A DNA stretch of 64,000 bases from [Phialemoniopsis] sp. UDSM-2020. Its lineage: Eukaryota > Ascomycota > Sordariomycetes > Thyridiales > Thyridiaceae. Under the pieces are notes generated by a model. It made no database searches and had not been told where the DNA came from. It saw only the letters and a list, made by a program, of their open reading frames with translations. Within the stretch, counting starts at the first letter, position 1, and each line of letters begins with the position of its first letter. The stretch is from the NCBI GenBank assembly GCA_018873225.1, contig JAEILZ010000001.1, forward strand, positions 6,944,001 to 7,008,000. The letters run 5' to 3'. Positions 1 through 10,376 of the stretch are shown piece after piece. The position numbers and the translations under genes were made by a program.

Positions 1-610
1 CCAAGGCTTAACCCATCTAGATCCGTGAATACCATGGCTGGACGATGTGTGGCTCTCAGTCGCGAGCCATGTGACAATGCGACTGATCTATCCATGGGTC
101 AAGCGTCGATGGGTCTCGCGCGCACGGGTCTTGTCTCTACTCGCATTCCGGGGTCCTAGGCGGGAGGGACTTTTTCCAAAAGATGCTCATTAGTGATGCT
201 GGCCCAAAATTCCAGATTATCAACTATTTCCGGCGCCCTTGTCAGCTTTATGCAATCTGTTAAGTATGAGAAGAAGAGATATGTTTATCGTTTGGGAAAT
301 TATTCTTCTTTGTTAGAAGCGTAAGGTGAGCTGCACCACCAGCGTCAAATGAACCTCCCAAGCTCGCATGCGGCAGGGATAAATTCACATATATGCTGTC
401 TACATTACCTATCCAGCGTTTCATTGATGTCGTCCAATGAGAGTTATGCCCGCCGGGTATATTCAGAAGCACGGAGGCTGCACTCGGTGGGGAAGCTAGG
501 ATACCTAGAACTTCAACCCAACTCTACATTTATCGTAGCAAGATTCACACCGAGTTGACTAGATACCTGATAGTCAATCTGGATGGACCCTTGACACGTC
601 AGTCAATACT
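1..610. other. Intergenic, left edge
   Basis: No convincing gene, RNA gene or repeat was seen. Short open frames on both strands lack family features. The last part is presumably the promoter of the gene starting at 611. Confidence 0.5.
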
Positions 611-1497
611 ATGGCTTGGCTTAATCTGTTGGTGATCATGACACTGCTCAGCCCACAATACTGTCTAGCTGCCTATGTGGTCAAGGAGTTCATCACGACA
701 CTGTATTTGGGGCTCGATGTGAACCATCTAGGCCCAAGGTCAACAACACCCGCCGACTGCGGAAAAGATTACTATACTCCATGTCCTTTCAGTGAAGGGG
801 GAGGCTGTTGTCCGCTGTCGTATGCCTGTCAAAGCGGCGGGAGTTGCTACCCGCCTGCAACACCGTATTGCCCACAGGATCACTTCTCCTGTCCTCGGCC
901 TCTTGGCGGTAAGATGGCTGCGATTGTTATCCCTGAAAATGGGGAACTGGAAAGAAACGTCCTAACATGTTTGACTCAGGCTCATGTTGTCCGGCGCAGT
1001 ATGATTGTATTGCAGGGCAACAATGCTCGACACGGCGCATCAGTGCGTCCGGAAGCACGTTGATCACACAGCAGCCCTTGATCACCCCGGCCGGTTTTGA
1101 TATCCCGGTAGAAAAGATCACCTCCACTGAGACAACAACTAGGCAAGTAGGCGGAGTAGGAGGGGGTCTGACCCCGGCAGTGATTGGTGGCATCAGCGCC
1201 GGCGTGGTCGCCGCAGTCCTCATCATCGGCATCGTGCTCTTTATCGTCCTGCGCCGCCTCTCTCACGTTTCCAAGTTGTTGGCTAGGCAGCAAGCTGGGA
1301 CGTCACCGAAACACGAACTTGACCCACATCGCGAATTGCAGATGTCGCATCTTCCCCCGGAGATGCGAGTCCATCTTCTGGACGGTCAACAGCGAAGCGA
1401 GCTGGGCGAGATTGCCAGATGTCAAGGTCCCGCTGAGTTAGACGCATCGCGTTCTGTACAGGAGCGAAGGACGATTATTCGCGGTGCCGGTGGCTGA
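611..1497 (+). CDS. Cysteine-rich single-pass membrane protein, two exons
   Basis: Exons 611-908 and 980-1497 are joined across a 71-nt intron (gtaaga donor, ctaac branch, cag acceptor), giving 271 residues. An N-terminal signal peptide (about residues 1-20) is followed by two tandem cysteine modules of the form CP-x(5-6)-G-x-CCP-x4-[AD]C-x(4-5)-C. The intron falls inside the second module, and splicing rebuilds its GGSCCP core, which supports the junction. A Ser/Thr stretch leads to one transmembrane helix with a GxxxG-like start (near DNA 1180-1255), then a polar cytosolic tail. This is the layout of a type I surface protein. The cysteine modules recall chitin-binding-like domains, but no family is assigned and the ligand is unknown. 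Confidence 0.75.
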
Positions 1498-2083
1498 TGT
1501 TTCTCTTTCCTCTTCCGTGATCATCTACCGATTCTTTCAATGATCACTGGAGCCTCTTCTCAATTGATAACAAAGTTTACCTCGGAGAAAAAAGAGTCTC
1601 TACATGTAGAGATTATCCGCGGAGCTGTCTAAGCTTTATGGTATTGGTATATGCATCGGCTGCGCAGCTGTGCACAATTAGTTGCTGTTTGCTTGGGAGA
1701 AAGTCAGCTTTGCGGTAGACGAATATTGATTCGTATATTCACTACTAATATAGCATGGGAAGAATGAAAGACTAGATATGGCCCAAAAATGATCCCCAAT
1801 TAAGGTCTACTACTTGGCCACATCGTGTCTGGTCATAACACCATGATTATGCCGGCCGGCTCGGCATCCGCCAACCCCGCTTTTGCTCCACCAAACCCGC
1901 AACGGCAAGCCGAGGCCTTGACAAACCGCCCATCGTTGCAATTCGAGCTCTTCAATCGATCCCAACCCAGACCTTCCGCATTGGCGCGCACGCAGAATTG
2001 AGCAGGACCCCTGACATGCCCAGAACCCATAGGAAAGTTCTCCCACCTGACCACTGCTTGATATATATTGGATCACCTCGATC
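1498..2083. other. Intergenic, esterase promoter
   Basis: No gene was recognised. A TATA-like run (atatatat, 2061-2068) lies only about 20 bp before the esterase ATG. If it is the functional TATA box, the 5' leader would be very short or absent, so the true promoter may lie further upstream. Confidence 0.45.
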
Positions 2084-3904
2084 ATGTCTGCCGACAGACT
2101 GAACGCGATTGCCGCTCACCTGAGGCCGTCCGCCCCACGCGATCAGACGACCAAAAGGCATTCTACATTGGGGGCCCTGCTGAAAGGCGTCGCCTCCGTG
2201 CGTCATGGAGTCAGTATTGAGCAGTATAGGGGCATCAAGTACGGCGACATCCCAGCGAGGTTCCAGGAGGCCCGGCTTCACGAACCAGCTCGAAAGGGTC
2301 TTGCCGAGATTGATTGTACCGAGTTTGGGTCTGTTTCCTATGGTCCTGTTCCGAAATCTTCGTGTACTGTTACTGACTTGCTATCGCAGGCCTGTTTGCC
2401 CTCAGACCTTCACATCACCTGGGATCCTGCTCAGGATCCCTGAAGATTTAGACGACGCCCTCGAGCCCCAAGATGAGCTCGAGTGTCTCAATCTCACAGT
2501 CACTCTGCCTGCCGGCACATCGCAGGGGAGCAACCTGCCCATATTTGCATGGATACACGGTAAATTTCCCCGGCATCATCGCATCACAGTCACATAGTGG
2601 TCCCCGCACTTTCAGGTTGAGCCTTCCCAACTGACTTGTAACAGGTGGCTCCCAGGTGATCACCTTCGGAAGCATGGCTGGCAGGATCTGCGATCCACAC
2701 CGCATAGTTGCCGACTCCGTCAAGATGGGCGAGCCCATAATCTTTGTGGCTATGAACTACCGCTTGAACATATTCGGGTTTGGCAACCGGGACACGACGA
2801 ATCTGGCGCTCAAGGATCAGGCTCTCGCCGTAGAATGGGTTCGGAAGCACATAGGGGCGTTTGGCGGTGATCCGGTGAGTTCAATACATATGATGATTGC
2901 TAGGTTTCTAGTCAATAACACGATATAGGACAACATAACTCTCGCAGGGGAGAGTGCTGGAGGTGTCTATACGCACGCCCACGCCATAATTGGAAGTCCT
3001 GTCAAACGGGTCATTCTACAGTCCGGATCACTGGTGCTGTCACCTCCTTTGGCATTGAAGACGGGAAGGTCCATGCTGAAAGGGCTAGCCGGGAAGGTGC
3101 AGGCAACAAGTGGACACACCCTGGAAGACGCTCCTGCCAACTTGCTCCTGCAGCAATTGGAAAGAAGTGGTATTTCGTCCATGTGGCTTCAAGCTACCGA
3201 TGGCCTGGAAGACTGGCAAGAGAAGCCGGAAGCCCCCCAAGATCTGATGATCGGGGACTGTGAGTATGACGTATGTTGAACCGACCTGCCTCCTCCTTTC
3301 GCATGCAATAGCTAACCAATGAATGCAGTCGTGCATATGGCGAAATGGCATCGAGGCAGCCACCGCAGACGAGATATCGAAATGCTTTGACAAGTTTTCA
3401 GCTTCAGCCGAGATCAAAAGGGCATACGGGATCTACCCGGCCAGAAGCACATCATGCAAATTGGGGGCATTGGACTTTATCAATGACCGCTGCTTTGCAA
3501 TGCCGGCACACGACATCTGGGCTCGATGGCGAAAGAACGGGAAACCAGCCTACCAATATCTCGTTGACCAGCCAAACCCATGGCAGCCTTCAAGTCGGCC
3601 GCATCACGGCGTCGATCTTGTCCTTTTGTTTGGAGGATATGACCTGTCATTCAGTCCAGCGGCCGAAGCTGTCGGTGCCGAGATGAGGCGAAGATGGATC
3701 TTGTTCATAAACGGCAAAGAGCCATGGGCACCGGACAAGAGGATGGCGTTTGGTCCTACGGGACGCAGTGAAGAGATCACCGACCAGGAATATTGCAATC
3801 GGAGGCGAACAATGCATTTCGACTTGCTGCGGAAGGCAAACCAGAAAGAAGTCACCTCTGTTTTTGTAGCGCTGGCGATGGGTAGACTCAGCACTGATAA
3901 TTGA
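2084..3904 (+). CDS. Type-B carboxylesterase (alpha/beta hydrolase), five exons
   Basis: Exons 2084-2328, 2390-2559, 2645-2874, 2929-3270 and 3329-3904 give 520 residues, normal for the COesterase family. Each junction restores a family motif: GPVCPQ after intron 1, the oxyanion-hole WIHGG after intron 2, GDPDNITLAGESAGG after intron 3. The predicted triad is Ser224 (GESAGG), Glu327 (GDCEYD) and His422 (HHGVDL). There is no signal peptide, so a cytosolic ester or lactone hydrolase is likely. Such enzymes often act in secondary-metabolite pathways, but the substrate cannot be read from sequence. The stop lies 17 bp from the stop of the convergent SDR gene. ATG 2084 is the only in-frame Met before exon 3. 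A donor at 3260 was rejected because it breaks the exon 5 frame. Confidence 0.88.
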
Positions 3905-3921
3905 TGACTAGCTACCACTGA

Positions 3922-4761
3922 TTAAGTCCTAGCGTCGGACTCTGTTACAAATTTGTTCCACCGCAACGCAGATACAAGACCCCCATCTACAAGAATGTCA
4001 TTCCCAGTGATGAAAGACGACTCGGGCCCTGCTAAGAATGCCACGGCGTTGACAATGTCCTGCGGCGTGCCCACCCTGCTGGCAGGTGTCAGTGGAACAA
4101 ATTTCTTGGCCGGTCCGGCGATTTCCTGTCGACCTGTCGCGGTGGAAATCACTCCTGGACTGATTGAGTTGACCTTCGCATGGGCACGACCCCAGGCGCC
4201 GGCAGCGGCCTGCACGCGCAGTATGTTCCCACGCTTGGACAGTCCGTAGGCCCGGCCAGGGCCACTGGGATCCGACTCCTCGATAATCAGGTCGCTATGG
4301 TTAAGGAGTTCCGCACAAGGCGCGACTGCCATGTGCTGTTCCAGATCTTCCGACAAGCCCGGGACCATGTGTCCCGCCATGCTGGAAATGCATACCAGGC
4401 TGGTGCCGCGCTGCGCAACGGGGAGAAACGCATCGATGACATTGGCTGTGCCGACGAGATTCACCTGCAGGATACGGCTGGCACTGCCTCCTGACGGCGA
4501 GAGCCCGGCCGTGTGCACAATTGCCTCTATGGGCCCGGCCGCCGCCGCCGCTCGGGCTAGGTTGCTGACAGAGGTGTAATCAGACACGTCCACCATTGCA
4601 GTCTCTATCGAGTAGCCTTCATCTTCCAACGTGGAACGGGTTTCGGAGAGAAGCTGATTCGAAAAGTCTCCTAGGACCAGATGGCGACCCACACCAAGAC
4701 GGCGAGCGACTGGGAGGCCCATGCCGCCGCAGCCAATGATAACAACGACTTTCTGACTCAT
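3922..4761 (-). CDS. Short-chain dehydrogenase/reductase, single exon
   Basis: This is a 279-residue SDR with no intron. The Rossmann nucleotide-binding loop is GCGGMG near residue 10, with an acidic end to the second strand (LGDFSN) that suggests NAD(H) preference. The NAG-type motif reads HTAGLS, a catalytic Ser sits in CISSMAG, and the YxxxK pair is YGLSK. The C-terminus has the usual ITGNDILVDGG end. The frame stays open 22 codons upstream to 4827, but ATG 4761 (MSQKVVV) starts just before the Rossmann strand and has a TATA-like box (4843-4850) about 85 bp upstream, so it is preferred. It is convergent with the esterase and divergent from the next SDR. Confidence 0.85.
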   Translation of the reverse strand: MSQKVVVIIGCGGMGLPVARRLGVGRHLVLGDFSNQLLSETRSTLEDEGYSIETAMVDVSDYTSVSNLARAAAAAGPIEAIVHTAGLSPSGGSASRILQVNLVGTANVIDAFLPVAQRGTSLVCISSMAGHMVPGLSEDLEQHMAVAPCAELLNHSDLIIEESDPSGPGRAYGLSKRGNILRVQAAAGAWGRAHAKVNSISPGVISTATGRQEIAGPAKKFVPLTPASRVGTPQDIVNAVAFLAGPESSFITGNDILVDGGLVSALRWNKFVTESDART

Positions 4762-4842
4762 GGCTGCCTTTTCTTTAGTGAGAATGTGGATTGAATGAAT
4801 TGATGAAATGATATATGGATATGCCATTGATCTTCTCGTAGA

Positions 4843-5194
4843 ATTTATATATCGAACTTTTCTACCTGTAACGAATACGGGACCGAGAGCGAGGGCGGGA
4901 GGCCCCGTTTCTTACCCTGACAGTCCCATGTCGGCATGGTCCACTTTCATGACACCGCACTAACTTGTAAAAGCTGGACAATCTTCGGCCTTTGGGCAAT
5001 GTTGGGAAAGTGATATCGCAAAAAGTAGTGAATCTGATCTGTTTTTGCCCAAAGCCTCGACTGTAACATTTGCGATGCGTGCCATAGGCAATTGGGGATT
5101 TAGTGGGGTCCGGGGGGATGTGAGCCTCGGCTGCTGTGGAGCTGCTTGTGATCACTAATCCGCGTCCATTGGCGCATCTACGGAATGATATATA
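4843..5194. promoter_or_regulatory. Divergent promoter with a TATA-like box at each end
   Basis: The 518-bp gap between two head-to-head SDR genes has a TATA-like atataaat on the minus strand (4843-4850) and gatatata on the plus strand (5187-5194). Each lies about 85 bp before its ATG. This fits a shared bidirectional promoter. Confidence 0.5.
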
Positions 5195-5279
5195 CTTCGT
5201 TCCAACCTTGTCTTTGCAGACAGAACAATCGTGCGACGTGTCCGCCCGGCTTTCAACCTGAGTCACAAACGGATGAATG

Positions 5280-6384
5280 ATGGCTAAACAAGTTGCACTG
5301 GTAATTGGTGCATCCAGAGGAATAGGCCGCCGGGTGGCAATCCAACTAGCAGACAATGGCTACAGAGGTAAGCGCCGCCCAGGCTAGCCCCGAAGACGCA
5401 CCGGGTCTCATCAATGCCTCCAGTCGTCGTCGCAGCAAAGACGAACAGCCCGCCCGAGCCGGGTGCGCCGTTCCCACCGGATCCAAATTCCCGCCAGTCC
5501 ACGATCCTAACGGTGCAAAAGGAGATTGAGCTGGCCGGCGGCGAAGCCCTGGCCGTCCCGGTAGACACACGGGATCCCGATAGCGTCGACGCGCTCATAC
5601 GACAGACCGTTCAATCATTCGGCCGCATCGACGTCATCGTCTACAACTCGGGGGCCATATGGTGGGCTCCGGTCGAGAAGACGCCCTTTAAGCGGTTCCA
5701 GCTCATGCAAAGGGTCAATGTCGAGGGTCTGTACGCCACCGTGCAGGCTGCTCTCCCCCATTTTGCAGAGAATGGATGGAAGGGCCGCATCGTTGTCGTG
5801 AGCCCTCCTATCTACTCCAGGTTCTTCCGGGGCAAGACGGCGTATGCGATGGGAAAGGTAGGCATGTCTGTCCTGACGAAAGGTCTGGCAATGGATTGGC
5901 AGCGCGAAGGGAGGAAAGACATGGCTATCACGAGTCTGTGGCCAGCAGTGGTAAGATCCTTGCCTTGGTGTAGATGCCAGGTCAATCGACTCCGTTCCCA
6001 TGACTTATTAACCATACATCGCAGGCTATTCAATCCGCAGCCACACCGGACCCGAGTATGCTGCCGAATCTGAGGAAACCGGTGAGATCCCCCCTTTGAC
6101 ACTGCGCAAAACCATTTGTTTACCCGGAGTAGACCATATTCGCCGATGCCATCCTCGCCATTCTACGAGCTCCTGCGGAAGAGGTCAACGGGAGCCTCGA
6201 GCTTGACGAAGATTTTCTCCGGCGCAAAGGCATCAACGACTTCTCTCGATACAGCGTTGTGCCTGGGGCGAACCCGCGACGGATCATGCCGGCACAACTG
6301 CCGGATCTCACGGTCGCCGAACAGGAGGATGAGGGGCAGAGGATGGACAGTTCCAGGAAAGGAGCGAAGGCAGCGAAGCTTTAG
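5280..6384 (+). CDS. Short-chain dehydrogenase (HSDL2-like), four exons
   Basis: Exons 5280-5367, 5424-5950, 6025-6081 and 6133-6384 give 307 residues with consistent phase. Motifs are GASRGIG (cofactor loop, exon 1), VVVAAKT rebuilt across intron 1, YNSGA in place of the NAG motif, VVSPP in the catalytic-serine region, and YAMGK as the YxxxK pair. The WPAVAIQSAAT and LRKPTIFADAI segments, each rebuilt across an intron, resemble hydroxysteroid-dehydrogenase-like protein 2 relatives. It is divergent from the minus-strand SDR at 3922-4761. With the adjacent esterase it could form a three-enzyme hydrolysis/oxidation module. The substrate is unknown. Confidence 0.85.
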
Positions 6385-7075
6385 ATCTCCGACAATCAGC
6401 CTCGACAGCGGAGCCTATCTCTGGCTGCTGGAGTATCGGGCCAGGTGGATGCGGATCTGTCGGAGGTCCCACCTGGCATGTGCTGTGAATGTGGGGAGAG
6501 GCCGCCTAGGATCGTCCGTGGGCTGCATCTTAGCTGAAACCGATTCCTTGGCAGGCTCCGAATTGCGTGCATGGAGTCGAAGCAATGCAGTCATGTTAAG
6601 AACATGGAAGACGCTTCGAGCTCACACAATTCATTTAGTATGACATTGTATTGATAAATTAACAACTAGAAGAACTGATCTGGCGTGTCAGAGTTCCGCC
6701 GTGCGCTCGCTCTCCACCACCGCCACCATCGCCATTACCGCTCAACCGCTCAGCTGGTCCCACCAGTGGAACGAAGCTAACGCAGATCATCCTAGCAAGG
6801 CTTTCCAGCTGAAATTCTCTCCACGGGCACTAACCCCGAACATGGCTGGCCGTTGACCCCGTTGAGGTACTAAAGATGGTGGCTTGCGCTTGTCAAAGAG
6901 CCGCAACCTTCTTTCCTCCGCTTCGAAAAGGGAGGGATGCTGGTGTGCTTGCGCGAAGAAACCTGTGCCGACAGCAAGTATCTTGCATCACGATATCCAC
7001 ATTACTCACCACTCGACGTACTCAAAAACTGCCTCGACCTTCTCTTGATTTTGAGGAGCTTCCACTTTGGGCAAG
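6385..7075. other. Intergenic upstream of the CxxCY-repeat gene
   Basis: No coding feature was recognised. The last 60 bp are pyrimidine-rich and look like a 5' leader of the gene at 7076. Confidence 0.45.
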
Positions 7076-10000
7076 ATGAGCAGCAGTCGACTGGGAAAGT
7101 TCATCTCCAAGGCCAATACCATTGCGAACCAGGTCGGACAGGAGTACCAGAAAGCCAAGGAACAATACCAACAACACCAGTCACAGCAACAGTCAGGCAA
7201 CAACGGGCTGCAATATGGAGGGCAACAGCAACAGCCGGGCGGCTGGCAACAACCCCAGGGCATCTCATCTCAGTCACCATCTCTAACCGCGCCTCAACAA
7301 CAACAAGGCTACCAGGGCTATCACCAGTCGCCGGCGCCGCAACAGCAACCGCAGTACCAGCAATATTCAGGTCCTCAGCAACAGTACGCGGTTCCTCAAC
7401 ACCAGAGCCCACAGCAATCAGGGAGCTCAATGCACCCTACTCCCTCCGGCGGATTCCCTCCACCACCCGGCAGCCAAGGATATCAGCCGCTGCCGCCTCC
7501 GTCAACGGCGCCATTCCAGCAACCTGCAGCCCATCAACAATCGCCGCAACCATTCATTCAACAAGGAGCATACACCAGCGCAACTCCAGCCTCTGCTTCC
7601 CAGCCCTTGTCTCCCCAACAGTATCAGGACCAGTTTGCTAGCGAGCTTCAGGCTGCCGAAAAGCTGGCGGCGGAGTACAAAGCCAAGTTGGACCTCGAGA
7701 TGGCGGCTGCCAACGTGGAAGCGGATCGTCTTCGCAAGGAGCAAGATGAACAGCTCAAACTTGCAGAGCGCGAGTTGGCGCGCTACAAAAAGGAGCAGGA
7801 CGAGCAACTCAAGCTTGCTGAGCGTGAGATGGAGCGGCTCAAGAAGGAGCAGGACGCCGCAGTACGAGAGGCAGAGAAGGAGATGGAGAAACTGAGGATC
7901 GAGGCCGAGATACCGGATTCTTCACCTAGACCTGCCAGTTCGGTCGGTGGTACGCAGACAAATGAAGCACATCAACAGGCCTATTACCCGCCTCCTCCAC
8001 CAGGAGGGCCTCCTCCAGCCACGAACGCCTCGCCTCCATCCAGTGCACCCCCAGAGACGGGAACAGCCTCCTACGCTTATCCACCTCCGCCGCCTAGCGC
8101 AGCGGCGGCACCGGCTTCGTCGCCTCCAGTCAGTGCCAGTGCTCCTCCAGATCAGGAAACAGCTTCGTACTCTTACACATCCCCACCTCCGCCAAGCCAC
8201 CAGCACACCACAGCGGCATCGATTCCGGCCCATGGCACGATATCTTACGCGTATCCTCCTCCTCCCCAAGCTCAACAACAGCCCTCGTACCCACAAGCCC
8301 CTACGTCAGATGCTGCGCCTACACCGCCTGCGTCTATTCCTGGCTCAGTCCCTGGCCCGACTCCGACTGCGTATGAAGCTCAGCAGCAGCAAGCCTACCC
8401 GCAGCCTGTCCAACCCCAACTCAGATATCTCAAGCAGTGGACTTCTGAGCCTCCCAGATCGAACACTCCCGAAATCGCCCAGATGCACCCCTGCGGTACT
8501 GCGCCCATCACCGACTGCGTCGGAGAACCCATGCCCCTGGGGCTGGGTTGGTTCTCCCACCCTTCTGCTCCCGACTTCCTTATATGCAGCAAGTGCTACG
8601 TAGACAAGATCTTCAATACGCAGTTCCGATCCGCGTTCCAGCTGGTCCATCACTCAAGCTCGCCGCCTCGCTACTGCAACTTCGCCACTCCTCGTATAGA
8701 ACTGTCGCTGTGGCCGGCAGCACTGGCTGCTTCCGACCTCACATTCCTCGTACAGTTCATGCAGAAGCGGCAACAGATCCCAGCCTGCACGGGAGAGAGC
8801 TTTGAGAAGGACAAGCACTGGTACACGTCGCCCGAGCTCCCCAACGCGACCATCTGCCCGGCCTGCTACGAGGACTACCTGCTGTCCTGCTCTTTTGGCA
8901 CGCACTTCACTCTCAGCAGGAGTGACGGGTACTGCGACATGAGCACGATGTACATCAAGCGCATGCACGAGTTCCACTCCGTCCGGGCCGACTGGGCCGG
9001 CTTCGTGGTGCAGATGAACGCCCGCCTCGGCATCCAGCCGTGCCCCAAGTCGGCGCCGCAGCCGCCGCAGGGGCAACACACGTGGTACCGCGCCACCCGC
9101 GGCCCCGACGGCATGTTCATCTGCGCCGCATGCTACTGCGACTTCTTCTACAACACGCCCGACCAGGTGCACTGGCAGCAGGCCGTGCCCACGCTGCCCG
9201 AGACCAGGTGCATGCTCGGCAACGTCAACGTGCGCCTCGCCGTCGACAAGGCCATGCAGGACAAGAACCACGGCATCTTCTGGCGGGCCGTCGAGGAGGG
9301 CGACAAGCACGAGTTCTGCAACCCGTTCGGCATCGCCAACGGCAAGTGGTACACGCTGGCCGGCGGGGGGCAGGCCACCGACGACTTCCTCATCTGCGGC
9401 GCGTGCTACGAGACCGTCGTGTACGCCTGGGGCGGCACGCGCTGGTTCGCGCCCAAGTCTGCAGGCTTCTTTGGCGGTGGCGGGAGCAAGAAAGGTGAAA
9501 CGCGCGTCTGCGCCTTCAGCCCAGGCCACCAGCGCTACACGCGCAATCTCGTGGCCTACCTCGAGTCGACGCTCCGCGGCGCGCCGCAGCCCCTCGCCGA
9601 CTTGGCCCGCGTCTACGGCGGCGTGGCGCCCTGCCCGCGCAGCAAGCAGGGCAAGAGCAAGAGCGGCGCGCGCTGGTGGGGCTGGGACAACTGCATGATC
9701 TGCGAGCAGTGCTACCTCGACTTCGCCAAGGGCACGGCGCTCGAGCGGCAGTTCTCGTACCGCGGCAGCCCCGGGCAGCAGGGCGCCCTGTGTGACGTGT
9801 ACTCGGCGCGCATGCGGCAGCTGTACACCGAGGCCTGCGCGTCGGGCGACCTGCAGGGGCTCCTGCGCTTCGCGGCGCACCGCAAGGAGGTGTACGACAG
9901 CGTCATGACGAAGGTGGACATGCTGGACCTCAACGCCAAGATGAAGCTGCACCAGTCGCACAGCGCGGCGCTGGCGGCCAACATGACCAAATTCCAGGGC

Positions 10001-10183
10001 GACATTGCTGGGTCGCACGGGTACCTGGTGGGCAACTCGCAGACGGGGTGGTTCAGGAACGAGATGTCGTTTCAGGGGGTGCTTGAGGGTCAGCAGGCCT
10101 CGCAGATGGCGCACGACGCGCTGAATGATGGGTCGCAGGCTGAGACGAAGAGGTTGTATCAGATGTGGTGGGACGTAGAGTGA
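7076..10183 (+). CDS. Large protein with Gln/Pro-rich N-terminus, coiled coil and five CxxCY modules
   Basis: A single-exon frame of 1035 residues; the ATG at 7076 is used because the open frame before it has only a TTG. Residues 1-180 are Gln/Pro/Ser-rich, residues about 182-280 form a charged coiled coil with an 18-residue internal repeat, and residues about 300-460 are Pro-rich with AYPPPP-like repeats. The C-terminal half carries five copies of a module with the pattern C-x(8-15)-W[YFW]-...-[IM]C-x2-CY-...-C. The CxxCY cysteines begin at residues 504, 594, 683, 774 and 876. Four cysteines per module suggest a zinc site each. The low-complexity N-terminus resembles intrinsically disordered scaffold proteins. 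No function is assigned; roles in RNA or protein scaffolding are guesses. Confidence 0.85.
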   Translation: MSSSRLGKFISKANTIANQVGQEYQKAKEQYQQHQSQQQSGNNGLQYGGQQQQPGGWQQPQGISSQSPSLTAPQQQQGYQGYHQSPAPQQQPQYQQYSGPQQQYAVPQHQSPQQSGSSMHPTPSGGFPPPPGSQGYQPLPPPSTAPFQQPAAHQQSPQPFIQQGAYTSATPASASQPLSPQQYQDQFASELQAAEKLAAEYKAKLDLEMAAANVEADRLRKEQDEQLKLAERELARYKKEQDEQLKLAEREMERLKKEQDAAVREAEKEMEKLRIEAEIPDSSPRPASSVGGTQTNEAHQQAYYPPPPPGGPPPATNASPPSSAPPETGTASYAYPPPPPSAAAAPASSPPVSASAPPDQETASYSYTSPPPPSHQHTTAASIPAHGTISYAYPPPPQAQQQPSYPQAPTSDAAPTPPASIPGSVPGPTPTAYEAQQQQAYPQPVQPQLRYLKQWTSEPPRSNTPEIAQMHPCGTAPITDCVGEPMPLGLGWFSHPSAPDFLICSKCYVDKIFNTQFRSAFQLVHHSSSPPRYCNFATPRIELSLWPAALAASDLTFLVQFMQKRQQIPACTGESFEKDKHWYTSPELPNATICPACYEDYLLSCSFGTHFTLSRSDGYCDMSTMYIKRMHEFHSVRADWAGFVVQMNARLGIQPCPKSAPQPPQGQHTWYRATRGPDGMFICAACYCDFFYNTPDQVHWQQAVPTLPETRCMLGNVNVRLAVDKAMQDKNHGIFWRAVEEGDKHEFCNPFGIANGKWYTLAGGGQATDDFLICGACYETVVYAWGGTRWFAPKSAGFFGGGGSKKGETRVCAFSPGHQRYTRNLVAYLESTLRGAPQPLADLARVYGGVAPCPRSKQGKSKSGARWWGWDNCMICEQCYLDFAKGTALERQFSYRGSPGQQGALCDVYSARMRQLYTEACASGDLQGLLRFAAHRKEVYDSVMTKVDMLDLNAKMKLHQSHSAALAANMTKFQGDIAGSHGYLVGNSQTGWFRNEMSFQGVLEGQQASQMAHDALNDGSQAETKRLYQMWWDVE
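7736..7897 (+). repeat. 54-bp coding tandem repeat (18-residue coiled-coil unit)
   Basis: Units start at 7736, 7790 and (partial) 7844, each beginning with codons for KEQD. The first two encode nearly the same 18 residues (KEQDEQLKLAERE...) but differ at many third positions. This indicates an old duplication kept under protein-level selection. Confidence 0.8.
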
Positions 10184-10376
10184 TTTTTTACCCAAGGAGA
10201 TTCACAATTCTTGTCAAGTTGTGGTTGATATTGACAGAGACGCAATTCCAGCATGTTTAAATAGACACTACCTAAACCCGTTCCAATATTTACAGTGCAA
10301 AATGGTATCTTGTTCTCGTTCCCGCCCTCCATGTCATGCCATGCCCCTCAAGACGTGTTTCTTGCCCCGTGCTAGA

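Noticed and set aside
3260..3328. Alternative gtgagt donor for intron 4 of the esterase
   Set aside because: It puts exon 5 out of frame; the gtatgt donor at 3271 keeps GDCEYD and the exon 5 frame.
8654..10195. 513-codon open frame on the minus strand across the CxxCY-repeat gene
   Set aside because: Shadow frame caused by strong GC3 bias in the 3' half of the real gene; no motif.
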